Positions 27,021-35,171 of a stretch of 64,000 nt of DNA are shown here, piece after piece; positions within the stretch are counted from its first letter, which is position 1, and each line of letters opens with the position of its first letter. The notes under the pieces are model-generated. The model was not told the DNA's origin and did not search any database. It worked only from the letters and a program-made list of their open reading frames with translations. This DNA is from Nocardioides sp. IC4_145 (lineage in GTDB: Bacteria > Actinomycetota > Actinomycetes > Propionibacteriales > Nocardioidaceae), in contig NZ_JAANMS010000012.1 of assembly GCF_011250565.1 (NCBI RefSeq), forward strand, positions 1 through 64,000, given 5' to 3'. Both the position numbers and the translations under genes were made by a program.

Positions 27021-27812
27021 TCAGGCCTGGCCGGACTCGCGCTGCTCGTCGACGTCCTTGGCGAGCGTGCCGAGGTACAGCTCGATCACCTTGGGGTCGT
27101 TCGCGAGCTCACGACCGGTGCCGGTGTAGGCGTCCCGGCCCTGGTCGAGGACGTAGCCGCGGTCGCAGATCTGCAGGCAGCGGCGGGCGTTCTGCTCGAC
27201 CATGACCACGCAGACACCGGTCTTGTTGATCTGGCGGGTGCGGATGAACGTCTCGTCCTGGCGCACCGGCGACAGGCCGGCGGACGGCTCGTCGAGGAGC
27301 AGCACCTTCGGCTCCATCATCAGCGCCCGGGCCATGGCGAGCGACTGGCGCTCACCTCCGGAGAGGGCGCCGGCGCTGCGGTCGCGGCGCTCGTGCAGCG
27401 TCGGGAAGAGGTCCCACATCGCGCCGAGGCGCTCCTGCAGCTTCTTGGGGCGCAGGAAGAGACCCATCCGCAGGTTCTCCTCGATGGTGAGCGAGGGGAA
27501 GACGTTGTTGGTCTGCGGCACGAAGCCGACACCCATCTGCACCAGGCGGTTGGCCCGGTTGTTGGTGATGTCCTCGCCGTGCAGCGTGACGCTGCCGGAG
27601 TGGATCTTCACCAGGCCGAACATCGCCTTGAGCAGGGTGGACTTGCCGGCGCCGTTCGGCCCGATGATGCCGATCATCTCGCCGGGGTGGGCGACCAGGC
27701 TGCAGCCGTTGAGGATGTTGACCCCGGGCAGGTAGCCCGCCACGAGGTCCTTGGCCTCGATGACGGCCTGCTGGGACCCCGCCGCCGACGGGGTGGTCTG
27801 GGTCTGGGTCAC
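27021..27812 (-). CDS. livF: Branched-chain amino-acid ABC transporter ATPase LivF
   Basis: 263 residues, the usual LivF size plus ~15 at the N-terminus. Walker A GPNGAGKSTLLKAM (~52), Q-loop GFVPQTNNVFPSLT, signature LSGGERQSLAMARALM, Walker B VLLLDEPSAGLSP and H-loop region CVVMVEQNARR, where LivF-type ATPases carry the EQN in place of the usual His context. The GTG start overlaps the livG stop by GTGA. It forms the ATPase dimer with LivG under the LivH-LivM membrane pair. Confidence 0.93.
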   Translation of the reverse strand: MTQTQTTPSAAGSQQAVIEAKDLVAGYLPGVNILNGCSLVAHPGEMIGIIGPNGAGKSTLLKAMFGLVKIHSGSVTLHGEDITNNRANRLVQMGVGFVPQTNNVFPSLTIEENLRMGLFLRPKKLQERLGAMWDLFPTLHERRDRSAGALSGGERQSLAMARALMMEPKVLLLDEPSAGLSPVRQDETFIRTRQINKTGVCVVMVEQNARRCLQICDRGYVLDQGRDAYTGTGRELANDPKVIELYLGTLAKDVDEQRESGQA

Positions 27813-28822
27813 GACTTGTCTCCCTGCTGGTCGTGCTTGGCGTGGTCGCCGTCGTGGGCGGCCGCCTTGTGGGCGGCCTCGTCGGCGCGGACCTCGGCCT
27901 CGATCTGCTCGAGCGCGCGGTCGGTGAGGACCTGGTCGTCGCCGAGGTCGGTGTCGTGGTGCGCACCGAGGTAGGCGTCGATGACCGCCTGGTTCGACAT
28001 CACGGTGTCGGCCGGGCCCTCGGCGACGACGCGGCCCTCGGCCATGACGACGACCCAGTCGGAGATGTGGCGGACGACGTGCATGTCGTGCTCGACGAAC
28101 AGCACGGTCATGCCCTCGTCGCGCAGCGACTGGATGTGCCCGAGCAGCGACTGGGTCAGCGCGGGGTTCACGCCGGCCATCGGCTCGTCGAGCATGATCA
28201 TCTTCGGGTCGCTCATCAGCGCCCGCGCCATCTCGAGCAGCTTGCGCTGGCCGCCCGAGAGGCTGCCGGCGTAGTCGTCCTTCTTCTCCAGCAGCTTGAA
28301 CCGGGCGAGGAGCTCCTTGGCCTTCTCCTCCACGGCCTTCTCCTGGCCGCTCCACAGCGGCTTGAAGACCGACTTGAGGAGGTTCTCCCCGGACTGGTCC
28401 TGCGCCCCCAGCATCATGTTGTCCAGCACCGTCATCCGGTTGAGGGACTTGGTGAGCTGGAAGGTGCGGACCATGCCGGCCTTGGCGACGCTCGAGGCGG
28501 AGGTCTTGTTCAGCGCCCGGCCGTCGAACTCCCAGTGCGCGCCGGACCCGGCCGAGCTGGGCTTGTCGAAGCCGGTGATGAGGTTGAAGAACGTCGTCTT
28601 GCCGGCGCCGTTGGGCCCGATCAGCGCGGTGATGATGCCGCGCTGGACCTCGAGGTGCTCGACGTCGACCGCGGTGATGCCGCCGAAGCGGCGCTCGATC
28701 TTGTCGACCTTGAGGATCGGGTCCTGCTTGGCCGCACCGGGCTCCGGCGTGACGCCGGCCATGAGGGCGCGGCGGGCGGCCGGGTCGGCGAGCGACGGCG
28801 TACCGATGGTGGTCTCAGACAT
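27809..28822 (-). CDS. livG: Branched-chain amino-acid ABC transporter ATPase LivG, with long tails
   Basis: 337 residues, about 80 more than a typical LivG. Walker A IGPNGAGKTTFFNL (~70), Q-loop VRTFQLTKSLNRMTVLDN, signature LSGGQRKLLEMARALM, Walker B MIMLDEPMAGVNP and H-loop LFVEHDMHVV are all intact. The extra length is an N-terminal ~35 residues (ADPAARRALMAGVTPEPG) and a C-terminal ~50 residues that end in a charged, His/Asp/Lys-rich stretch (AHDGDHAKHDQQGDKS). The tail is unexplained; it may be disordered. The start overlaps the livM end by 8 nt. Confidence 0.92.
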   Translation of the reverse strand: MSETTIGTPSLADPAARRALMAGVTPEPGAAKQDPILKVDKIERRFGGITAVDVEHLEVQRGIITALIGPNGAGKTTFFNLITGFDKPSSAGSGAHWEFDGRALNKTSASSVAKAGMVRTFQLTKSLNRMTVLDNMMLGAQDQSGENLLKSVFKPLWSGQEKAVEEKAKELLARFKLLEKKDDYAGSLSGGQRKLLEMARALMSDPKMIMLDEPMAGVNPALTQSLLGHIQSLRDEGMTVLFVEHDMHVVRHISDWVVVMAEGRVVAEGPADTVMSNQAVIDAYLGAHHDTDLGDDQVLTDRALEQIEAEVRADEAAHKAAAHDGDHAKHDQQGDKS

Positions 28823-30026
28823 TGAACCGGAGCTCCCTCTTGTTGCCCAGGATTCCCTGTGGACGGAAGATCACGAGCAGGACCAGCGCGACGCCGACGA
28901 CGACGAACGAGAACTGTTCGGTCTGCTGGGTGCTCATGATGCTGTCGGGCACCCAGGCACGGGCCGACTCCCGGATGAGGATGCGCGCCGAGAAGAACAG
29001 CACGGTGCCGAGCACCGGGCCGAGGATCGTCGCGGCGCCACCCAGCAGCAGGGCGGTGTAGGAGAAGAACGTGATCTGGCGGCCGAGCGCGTCGGGCTGC
29101 ACGGTCGAGGCGAGCACGTAGACCATGCCGCCCAGGGCGCCGAAGAGGCCACCGATGACCAGCGACTGCATCTTCACGGCGAACACGTTGCGGCCGAGGC
29201 TGCGCATGGCGTCCTCGTCCTCGCGGACACCGCGCAGCAGGCGGCCCCACGGGCTGCGGACCAGCAGGTAGACGACCAGCGTGCTGAGCGCGACGAGCGT
29301 CCAGGCCACGGCGCGGACCCACCAGCCGTTGACGCCGGAGCGCCCGTAGGTGACCGGCATCGCGAAGAACAGCGCGTAGAGGCCGACCAGCACGAGCACC
29401 GCGGCGAGGACCTTGCCGAGCGTGCCGTCCAGGCCCGTGCGGGGCGCGGTGCGCGTCGGGTCGGCCGCCCGCTTCAGGCGCCGCCCGACGATCACGGTCG
29501 CCACGACGCAGACGACGAACACGAGCCCGCCGAGGGCCCGCACCCACCCGGCGCCGCCGGCGACGTCGGTGTAGTTGAACGGCGCGAGCGTCCAGGCGCC
29601 GTCACCGAAGAACGAGAGGTCCACGAAGGCCGGCTGGTAGGTGCGGCCCTGGATGCCCTGCGCACCGCCGGTGAGGTCCTTGAGGGTCGAGAGCCGTCCG
29701 ACGAAGCGGATGATCTCCGCCGCCGAGATGGTCACGATCGCCAGGTAGTCACCGCGCAGCTGGAGTGTCGGGATGCCGAGCACCAGGGCGAAGACGAAGG
29801 CGAGACCGAGCCCGATCAGCACCGCGAGCGGCAGCGGGATGTCGTGCACCAGCGAGATCGCGAAGCCGTAGGCGCCGAGCAGCATGAAGCCGGACTGGCC
29901 GAAGTTCAGCAGGCCGGTGTAGCCGAAGTGCAGGTTGAGGCCGATGACCGCGATGGCCACCGCGGCCGTGCCGGGGCTGATCGCCTCGCGGATGACCGCG
30001 CTGAGGATTTCGAGGATGGTGTCCAT
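28815..30026 (-). CDS. livM: Branched-chain amino-acid ABC transporter permease LivM
   Basis: 403 residues with ~10 hydrophobic segments. LivM hallmarks are NLHFGYTGLLNFGQSGFMLLGAY-like text near residue 30, LRGDYLAIVTISAAEIIRF (~93), RSPWGRLLRGVREDEDAMRSLGRN and the conserved GALGGMVYVLASTVQPD segment. It pairs with LivH in the inner membrane. A region of ~60 residues with an Arg-rich loop (GRRLKRAADPTRTAPRTG) is inserted between spans compared with short LivM proteins. Confidence 0.92.
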   Translation of the reverse strand: MDTILEILSAVIREAISPGTAAVAIAVIGLNLHFGYTGLLNFGQSGFMLLGAYGFAISLVHDIPLPLAVLIGLGLAFVFALVLGIPTLQLRGDYLAIVTISAAEIIRFVGRLSTLKDLTGGAQGIQGRTYQPAFVDLSFFGDGAWTLAPFNYTDVAGGAGWVRALGGLVFVVCVVATVIVGRRLKRAADPTRTAPRTGLDGTLGKVLAAVLVLVGLYALFFAMPVTYGRSGVNGWWVRAVAWTLVALSTLVVYLLVRSPWGRLLRGVREDEDAMRSLGRNVFAVKMQSLVIGGLFGALGGMVYVLASTVQPDALGRQITFFSYTALLLGGAATILGPVLGTVLFFSARILIRESARAWVPDSIMSTQQTEQFSFVVVGVALVLLVIFRPQGILGNKRELRFNV

Positions 30027-30046
30027 GATTTGAGTCCCTCTCCCCT

Positions 30047-31411
30047 TCAGCCGACCCGCTCGGCGCGGCCGAGGATGCCCTGGGGCCTCACCAGCAGCAG
30101 CACGATCAGGATGGCCAGGGCAACGGCGTACTTGAGGTCACCGGGCGCGCCCAGCGGTCCGGCCAGCTCCACGACGAGCCCGATAATGATCGAGCCGACG
30201 AAGGCGCCGAAGGCCGTCCCGAGGCCGCCCAGGGTGACCGCGGCGAACAGCAGCAGCAGGATCTGCATGCCGGTGTCCCAACGGATGCCGTTGCTGATGA
30301 CCAGGGCGTAGAGCACGCCGGCGAGGCCGGCGAGGCCCGCGGCCGCGGTCCAGACGAGGCGGATGATCTTGTCCACGTCGATGCCCGAGGCCGCGGCGAG
30401 CGCCGGGTTGTCGGAGACCGCGCGGGTGGCCTGGCCGATGCGGGTCTTGACCAGCACGAAGCCGACGAGCGCGATCGCGACGATCGCGACGCCCATCGCC
30501 AGGAACGAGAGGTTGGTCAGCGTCACGGGGCCGAAGGAGGTGGTGCCGAAGTCGCGGACGACGACCTTCTGCAGCGAGGCGCCCACGAAGTACTGGTAGG
30601 CGTACTGCGCGGCCAACGCGAGGCCGATCGTCACGATCATCAGCTGGGTCAGGCCCAGACCTCGCCGACGCAGCGGTTGCCAGAGCAACCGGTCCTGGAC
30701 GTAGCCGACCCCCGCGCACAGGATCGTCGTGGCGACGATGCCGAGCCAGAGGTTCATCCCGGCGAGGTTGACCAGTCCGTAGGCGACCATGCCGCCGAGG
30801 GTGACCAGCTCCGCGTGGGAGAAGTTCGACAGCCCGGTGGTGCCGTAGATCAGCGACAGGCCGAGCGAGGCCAGCGCGAGCAGGAGGCCCAGGCGCAGGC
30901 CGTTGACCACCGACTGCGCGATCTGGTCGCTGAACGACTCACCGCCCGCGTCGTAGTCCTGGTCGCGGACCTCGACGATCGGCGAGACCGCCGAGCCGAG
31001 CTTCGCGGTGACCTTGACCGAGCCGTCCGGGCCGGCGATCGCCGCGCGCGGCGGCTGCTGCTCGAGGCCGTCGGGGAGGGTCTCGTCGTCGAGGACGACG
31101 AAGTAGTCGCCGGCCTCGGTGACGGTGAAGCTGAACTTGCCGTCCTCCTCGGTGGTGACGGTCTCGACGTCGGCGCCCTGCGCGTCACGCAGGATGACGT
31201 CGACGCCGGCCACCGGGTCGGACCGGGAGCCGACGGTGCCGCTGATGCAGCCCGTCTCGTCCGGCTTGGGGAGGCAGAGGGTCGCTGCACTCGCGCTCGA
31301 GCCACCGACCAGCAGGAGCAGCGGGAGCAGCAGGCCCAGCAGCATCGTGCCGACCAAGCCCTTCCTCACCGCCCTCGCACCGGCCGTGCGGACGTGGTGA
31401 CGAGACTTCAA
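30047..31411 (-). CDS. livH: LivH permease fused to an N-terminal secreted beta-sandwich domain
   Basis: The likely start is a TTG at 31411, preceded by GAGGAGG at 7 nt; the longer frame to 31498 lacks a ribosome site. The 454-residue protein has a signal-type N-terminus (basic, then LLGLLLPLLLLVGGSSASA, ~19-38). Next comes a ~110-residue domain with CISGTVGS, DVILRDAQGADVETVTTEEDGKFSF-like strands and a YFVVLDDETLPDGL segment, the look of a SdrD-B/CNA-B or carboxypeptidase-regulatory repeat. The LivH core follows from about residue 140 (GLRLGLLLALASLGLSLIYGT, FSHAELVTLGGMVAYGLV, TRAVSDNPALAAASGIDVD). LivH proteins usually begin directly at the core (~290-300 residues). The extra domain would face outward, where it could contact the receptor or cell wall; that role is inference. 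Confidence 0.88.
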   Translation of the reverse strand: MKSRHHVRTAGARAVRKGLVGTMLLGLLLPLLLLVGGSSASAATLCLPKPDETGCISGTVGSRSDPVAGVDVILRDAQGADVETVTTEEDGKFSFTVTEAGDYFVVLDDETLPDGLEQQPPRAAIAGPDGSVKVTAKLGSAVSPIVEVRDQDYDAGGESFSDQIAQSVVNGLRLGLLLALASLGLSLIYGTTGLSNFSHAELVTLGGMVAYGLVNLAGMNLWLGIVATTILCAGVGYVQDRLLWQPLRRRGLGLTQLMIVTIGLALAAQYAYQYFVGASLQKVVVRDFGTTSFGPVTLTNLSFLAMGVAIVAIALVGFVLVKTRIGQATRAVSDNPALAAASGIDVDKIIRLVWTAAAGLAGLAGVLYALVISNGIRWDTGMQILLLLFAAVTLGGLGTAFGAFVGSIIIGLVVELAGPLGAPGDLKYAVALAILIVLLLVRPQGILGRAERVG

Positions 31412-31455
31412 ACCGGTCCTCCTCACTCGGGCACCCGGCGGGCACCGCGCGGAGG

Positions 31456-31461
31456 AGTCTA
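31456..31461 (-). promoter_or_regulatory. Candidate -10 for the livHMGF operon
   Basis: TAGACT on the minus strand lies 44 nt before the livH TTG, giving a short leader that contains the GAGGAGG ribosome site. A -35 element is not clear. Confidence 0.4.
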
Positions 31462-31571
31462 GGCGGACGGAACGTGGTCTGCGGCACATCGGCCCCACCG
31501 CGCCCGGCCTTTACCGGACCGTGACGTTCCGGTGACCTCCCGGTGCGGCGTACGCCGGGTGGCGCGGGCGC

Positions 31572-32183
31572 TCAGCCGGCGAGGCCGGGGCCGTGCTCGA
31601 CGACCCCGTCGGCGACCTGGCGCATCGACAGGCGCAGGTCCATCGCGGTCTTCTGGATCCAGCGGAACGCGTCGGGCTCGGAGAGCCCCAGCTGCTGCTG
31701 CAGCACGCCCTTCGCGCGGTCGACCGACTTGCGGGTCTCGAGCCGCTCGGTGAGGTCGGCGACCTCCGACTCGAGCAGGCTCAGCTCGGAGAAGCGGCTC
31801 ACCGCCATCTCGATCGCCGGCACCAGGTCGGACTTCGAGAACGGCTTGACGAGGTACGCCATCGCGCCGGCGTCGCGCGCCCGCTCGACCAGCTCACGCT
31901 GGGAGAACGCGGTCAGGATGACCACCGGCGCGATCCGGTCGCGGGCGATCGCCTCCGCCGCCGCGATCCCGTCCAGCACCGGCATCTTCACGTCGAGGAT
32001 CACCAGGTCCGGCCGCAGCTCCTGGGCCAGCTCGATCGCGCGGGCCCCGTCCCCGGCCTGGCCCACGACGTCGTACCCCTCCTCGCCGAGCATCTCGGCG
32101 AGGTCCATCCGGATCAGCACCTCGTCCTCGGCGATCACGACGGTGCGCGTGGTGCTGCTGCTCGGGACGGCGGGCTCGGTCAC
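31572..32183 (-). CDS. ANTAR-domain response regulator (AmiR/NasT, PdtaR-like)
   Basis: The protein is 203 residues from GTG 32183, chosen because TACTCT ends 7 nt upstream (leaderless); the ATG at 32231 lies upstream of this promoter. The receiver domain has VVIAEDEVLIRMDL (acidic pocket ~19-21), the phosphoacceptor Asp at ~64 in LVILDVKMP, Thr/Ser in ILTAFS and Lys in YLVKPFS. The ANTAR RNA-binding domain (~135-190) has ETRKSVDRAKGVLQQQLGLS and AFRWIQKTAMDLR. ANTAR proteins act by binding paired hairpins in nascent RNA to prevent termination. The mycobacterial equivalent is Rv1626, in the same polA-pyk neighbourhood. The cognate sensor kinase is not in this window. Confidence 0.93.
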   Translation of the reverse strand: MTEPAVPSSSTTRTVVIAEDEVLIRMDLAEMLGEEGYDVVGQAGDGARAIELAQELRPDLVILDVKMPVLDGIAAAEAIARDRIAPVVILTAFSQRELVERARDAGAMAYLVKPFSKSDLVPAIEMAVSRFSELSLLESEVADLTERLETRKSVDRAKGVLQQQLGLSEPDAFRWIQKTAMDLRLSMRQVADGVVEHGPGLAG

Positions 32184-32190
32184 GGGCGAA

Positions 32191-32196
32191 AGAGTA
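32191..32196 (-). promoter_or_regulatory. -10 box for the leaderless ANTAR regulator
   Basis: TACTCT on the minus strand ends 7 nt before GTG 32183. Confidence 0.55.
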
Positions 32197-32235
32197 TCGA
32201 CCGTGGGAGCGGCGACGGCATCCCGCGGCATCGGC

Positions 32236-32241
32236 TAGGGT
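32236..32241 (+). promoter_or_regulatory. -10 box for tRNA-Leu
   Basis: TAGGGT ends 12 nt before the first base of the mature tRNA, leaving a leader of ~6 nt. Confidence 0.5.
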
Positions 32242-32253
32242 TGCCGCCGCCCA

Positions 32254-32336
32254 GCCGGGTTGGCGGAACGGCATACGCGGTGGTCTCAAACACCACTGTC
32301 CGGAAGGACTTGTGGGTTCGAATCCCACACCCGGCA
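32254..32336 (+). tRNA. tRNA-Leu, anticodon CAA
   Basis: The acceptor stem GCCGGGT pairs with ACCCGGC and A is the discriminator base. The D-arm is GCG/GCG. The anticodon stem GTGGT/ACCAC encloses the loop CTCAAAC, giving CAA. A class II variable arm (GTCC GGAA GGAC) and a T-arm GTGGG-TTCGAAT-CCCAC follow. The long variable arm and anticodon define a leucine tRNA reading UUG. The 3' CCA is not encoded (ACCG follows). The last base is only 8 nt from the inverted-repeat element at 32344. Confidence 0.97.
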
Positions 32337-32343
32337 CCGCGCG

Positions 32344-32439
32344 CGTCGGTTCATCAAGGTATGCAGCCGAACCGTCGCTCCCCTCGGTGAGTTCACCCCG
32401 GGAAGTGGGGGCTTTGCTGCATACCTTGATGAACCGACG
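32344..32439. repeat. 96-bp element with perfect 24-bp terminal inverted repeats beside tRNA-Leu
   Basis: The left arm (32344-32367) begins CGTCGGTTCATCAAGG and ends GTATGCAGC. The right arm (32416-32439) is its exact reverse complement over 24 bp. The 48-bp spacer is G/C-rich and shows no ORF longer than a few codons. The arms are close to 50% G+C, well below the surroundings. It fills most of the space between tRNA-Leu (plus strand) and the pyk stop at 32475 (minus strand). The stem is far longer and the loop far larger than in a normal terminator. It could be a small non-autonomous mobile element, a bidirectional terminator or a structured RNA. Confidence 0.9.
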
Positions 32440-32474
32440 GCCCGCCGGCGCGCTCCTCGACCGGCCGGGGCGGG

Positions 32475-33938
32475 TCAGGTGGCGCGGCGATAGGCGGGGG
32501 CGACGCCCTTGATGGCGTCGCCCATCCGGTGGATGCGCAGGGCGTTGGTGGAGCCGGGGATGCCGGGAGGGGCGCCGGCGATGATGACGACGAGGTCGCC
32601 CTCCTCGACGCGGCCGATCCTGAGCAGCTGCTCGTCGACCTGGCGGACCATCTCGTCGGTGTGCTCGACGGAGGCGGTCTTGAAGGTCTCCACGCCCCAG
32701 GAGAGCGACAGCTGGGAGCGGACGGCGGCCTCGGGGGTGAAGGCGAGGATCGGCACGGAGCCGCGGAGACGGGACATGCGGCGGGCGGAGTCGCCGGACT
32801 GGGTGAAGGCGACGACGTACTTCGCCTCGACCCGCTCGGCGACCTCGAGGGCGGCCTTGGCGATCACGCCGCCCTTGGTGTGCGGGTCCCAGTCGATGGC
32901 CGAGACGTGGTCGACGGCCTCGGCGGACAGCGCGTGCCGCTCGGTGGCCTCGACGATGCGGGCCATGGTCTCGACGGTGTGCACGGGGTACTCCCCCACG
33001 CTCGTCTCGCCCGACAGCATCACCGCGTCGGCGCCGTCGAGGACGGCGTTCGCGACGTCGGAGGCCTCGGCGCGGGTCGGCGCGGGATTAGCGATCATCG
33101 ACTCCAGCATCTGGGTCGCGACGATGACGGGCTTGGCGTTGAGGCGGGCCTTCTCGATGATCCGCTTCTGCAGGAACGGCACGTCCTCGAGCGGGCACTC
33201 CACGCCGAGGTCGCCGCGGGCGACCATGAACCCGTCGAAGGCCGCGACGATCTCGTCGAGGTTCTCGATGGCCTGCGGCTTCTCGATCTTGGCGATGACC
33301 GGCACCGAGACGCCGACCTCGCGCATGATCCGGCGCACGTCCTCGGCGTCGGCCGCGCTGCGCACGAAGCTGAGCGCCACGAAGTCGACGCACAGGCGGA
33401 GCGCGAAGCGGAGGTCGCGCTCGTCCTTGTCCGACAGCGCGGGGACGGACACCGCGACGCCGGGCAGGTTGATCCCCTTGTTGTCGCTGACCCGGCCGCC
33501 GACGAGCACCTCGGTGCGCACGTCGGAGCCCTCGACACCGGTCACCCGCAGGCGGACCTTGCCGTCGTCGATGAGGATCGGGTCGCCGACGTTCACGTCG
33601 CCGGGCAGGCCCTTGTACGTCGTGCCCGCGACCTCGGCGTCACCAGGGACGTCGCGGGTGGTGATCGTCCACTCCTGGCCACGTCGGAGCTCGACCGGCC
33701 CACCGGCGAACTTCTCCAGGCGGATCTTCGGGCCCTGGAGGTCGGCGAAGATGCCGACCCCGTGGCCGCTGGCGTCGGCCGCCTCGCGCACCAGCCGGTA
33801 GGCCTCGGCGTGGTCCTCGTGCGACCCGTGGCTCATGTTCAGCCGGGCGACGTCCATGCCGGCGTACACCAGCTCCCGGATGCGCCGGGGCGACGAGGTC
33901 GCGGGGCCGAGGGTGCAGACGATCTTGGCTCTACGCAC
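32475..33938 (-). CDS. pyk: Pyruvate kinase
   Basis: 487 residues, the usual size. Visible are RRAKIVCTLGPATSSPRR at the N-terminus, RLNMSHGSHEDH, the catalytic segment PVIAKIEKPQAIENLD (Lys ~221), FMVARGDLGVECP and the family signature region PVIVATQMLESMI followed by PTRAEASDVANAVLDGADAVMLSGET. It converts phosphoenolpyruvate and ADP to pyruvate and ATP. The start GTG 33938 is set by TAGGCT 6 nt upstream (leaderless), and that box overlaps the stop region of the glycerate kinase gene. In M. tuberculosis pykA lies in the same trp-lgt-pyk order. Confidence 0.97.
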   Translation of the reverse strand: MRRAKIVCTLGPATSSPRRIRELVYAGMDVARLNMSHGSHEDHAEAYRLVREAADASGHGVGIFADLQGPKIRLEKFAGGPVELRRGQEWTITTRDVPGDAEVAGTTYKGLPGDVNVGDPILIDDGKVRLRVTGVEGSDVRTEVLVGGRVSDNKGINLPGVAVSVPALSDKDERDLRFALRLCVDFVALSFVRSAADAEDVRRIMREVGVSVPVIAKIEKPQAIENLDEIVAAFDGFMVARGDLGVECPLEDVPFLQKRIIEKARLNAKPVIVATQMLESMIANPAPTRAEASDVANAVLDGADAVMLSGETSVGEYPVHTVETMARIVEATERHALSAEAVDHVSAIDWDPHTKGGVIAKAALEVAERVEAKYVVAFTQSGDSARRMSRLRGSVPILAFTPEAAVRSQLSLSWGVETFKTASVEHTDEMVRQVDEQLLRIGRVEEGDLVVIIAGAPPGIPGSTNALRIHRMGDAIKGVAPAYRRAT

Positions 33939-33944
33939 CCACCC

Positions 33945-33950
33945 AGCCTA
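33945..33950 (-). promoter_or_regulatory. -10 box for leaderless pyk, inside the glycerate kinase stop
   Basis: TAGGCT on the minus strand ends 6 nt before GTG 33938. It overlaps the glycerate kinase stop codon (33948-33950). Confidence 0.55.
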
Positions 33951-35171
33951 GCGAGGTCTTGGATCGATCAAACAACCTGCGTGCTCTCGAGCCGACGAGC
34001 GACGGCCGCCCTCCCAGGTCGCGGCGACCTGGGAGGCGGTCCGCTCGAGGTTGCCGACGGCATCCGCGAGCACGGCAGGCAGGTCACCCGGCGCCGCCAC
34101 GCAGCCGAACACCGCCACGGCACCAGCGTCGACCACGTCGTCGAAGCCGGGGCCGAGGGCGCCGCCAATGACGACGACGGGCACGCCCAGCGAGCCGCAC
34201 AGGGCGACCACGCCTGCGGGCGCCTTGCCGCGAACGGTCTGGGCGTCGACGCGACCCTCCCCCGTCACCACCAGGTCGGCACCGGCCAGCAGGTCGCGGA
34301 GACCGACCGCCTCGGCGACGACCTCGAAGCCAGGGCGCAACGTCCCCCCGAGCACGGAGACCACAGCCAGTCCGACGCCGCCGGCCGCCCCGGCGCCCGG
34401 CTCGTCGCGCCGGTCCTCGCCGGATGCCCGGGCCAGCACGTCGGCCCAGCGCGCGAGCGCGTGGTCGAGCACCTGCACGTCCGACGCGAGCACCCCCTTC
34501 TGCGGACCGAAGACCGCCGTGGCGCCCTCCTGTCCGAGGAGGGGGTTGTCCACGTCGCAAGCCGCCTCCACCACGACCTCGGACAGCCCCGGATGCAGGC
34601 CGGCGAGGTCGAGGTGCGCCACGCCCGCCAACGCAGCCCCTCCGGGGGGCAGCGGGTTCCCGGTCGCGTCGAGGACATGGGCACCGAGCGCGGAGAGGAG
34701 GCCGGCGCCACCGTCGTTGGTGGCACTGCCGCCCAGACCGAGGACGACGTGCCGCGCCCCGTGGTCCAGCGCGTCGACGACCAGCTCACCGGTGCCGTAC
34801 GTCGATGCGCGCGCCGGGTCGCGGCGCGCAGGTGGCACCAGGTGCAGGCCTGACGCCGCAGCGATCTCCACCACCGCGGTCCTGCCGTCACCTACCAGGC
34901 CGTAGGCCGCGTCGACCGGCTGCCCCAACGGGCCACGCACCCGCCGCGTCACCAGCTCCCCGCCCGTGGCCCGCACCAGCGCCTCGACCGTGCCCTCGCC
35001 ACCGTCGGCCAGGGGCACCTCGACGAAGTCGGCCGCCGGCCAGACCCGCGCCATGCCTCGCCTCATCGCCGCGGCCACCGCAGGCGCGGTGAGGCTCTCC
35101 TTGAACGAGTCCGGACACAGCACGACCCGCAACCCGCTCCCTCCCGGAGCGTTCACACCGGGACCACTCAC
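33948..35171 (-). CDS. Glycerate kinase (GlxK/GarK type)
   Basis: 407 residues, normal for the glycerate kinase type 1 family. Motifs: VVLCPDSFKESLTAPAVAAAM at the start (~15), VPLADGGEGTVEALV, LGLGGSATNDGGAGLLSALG, VACDVDNPLLG-like AACDVDNPLLGQEGA with FGPQKG, and LVVTGEGRVDAQTVRGKAP. It phosphorylates D-glycerate to 2-phosphoglycerate. The GTG start overlaps the stop of the GntP permease gene (GTGA), so import and phosphorylation are coupled; a TTG 13 codons later with GGAGGGAG upstream is an alternative start. The last ~15 residues overlap the pyk promoter. Confidence 0.93.
   Translation of the reverse strand: MSGPGVNAPGGSGLRVVLCPDSFKESLTAPAVAAAMRRGMARVWPAADFVEVPLADGGEGTVEALVRATGGELVTRRVRGPLGQPVDAAYGLVGDGRTAVVEIAAASGLHLVPPARRDPARASTYGTGELVVDALDHGARHVVLGLGGSATNDGGAGLLSALGAHVLDATGNPLPPGGAALAGVAHLDLAGLHPGLSEVVVEAACDVDNPLLGQEGATAVFGPQKGVLASDVQVLDHALARWADVLARASGEDRRDEPGAGAAGGVGLAVVSVLGGTLRPGFEVVAEAVGLRDLLAGADLVVTGEGRVDAQTVRGKAPAGVVALCGSLGVPVVVIGGALGPGFDDVVDAGAVAVFGCVAAPGDLPAVLADAVGNLERTASQVAATWEGGRRSSAREHAGCLIDPRPR

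Noticed and set aside
32254..32439. Integration (attL/attR) scar at tRNA-Leu
   Set aside because: No duplicate of the tRNA 3' end and no integrase gene are present; the repeat is inverted, not direct.
32260..32512. Short frames through the tRNA and the inverted repeat
   Set aside because: They overlap the tRNA and a non-coding palindrome, with no ribosome sites.
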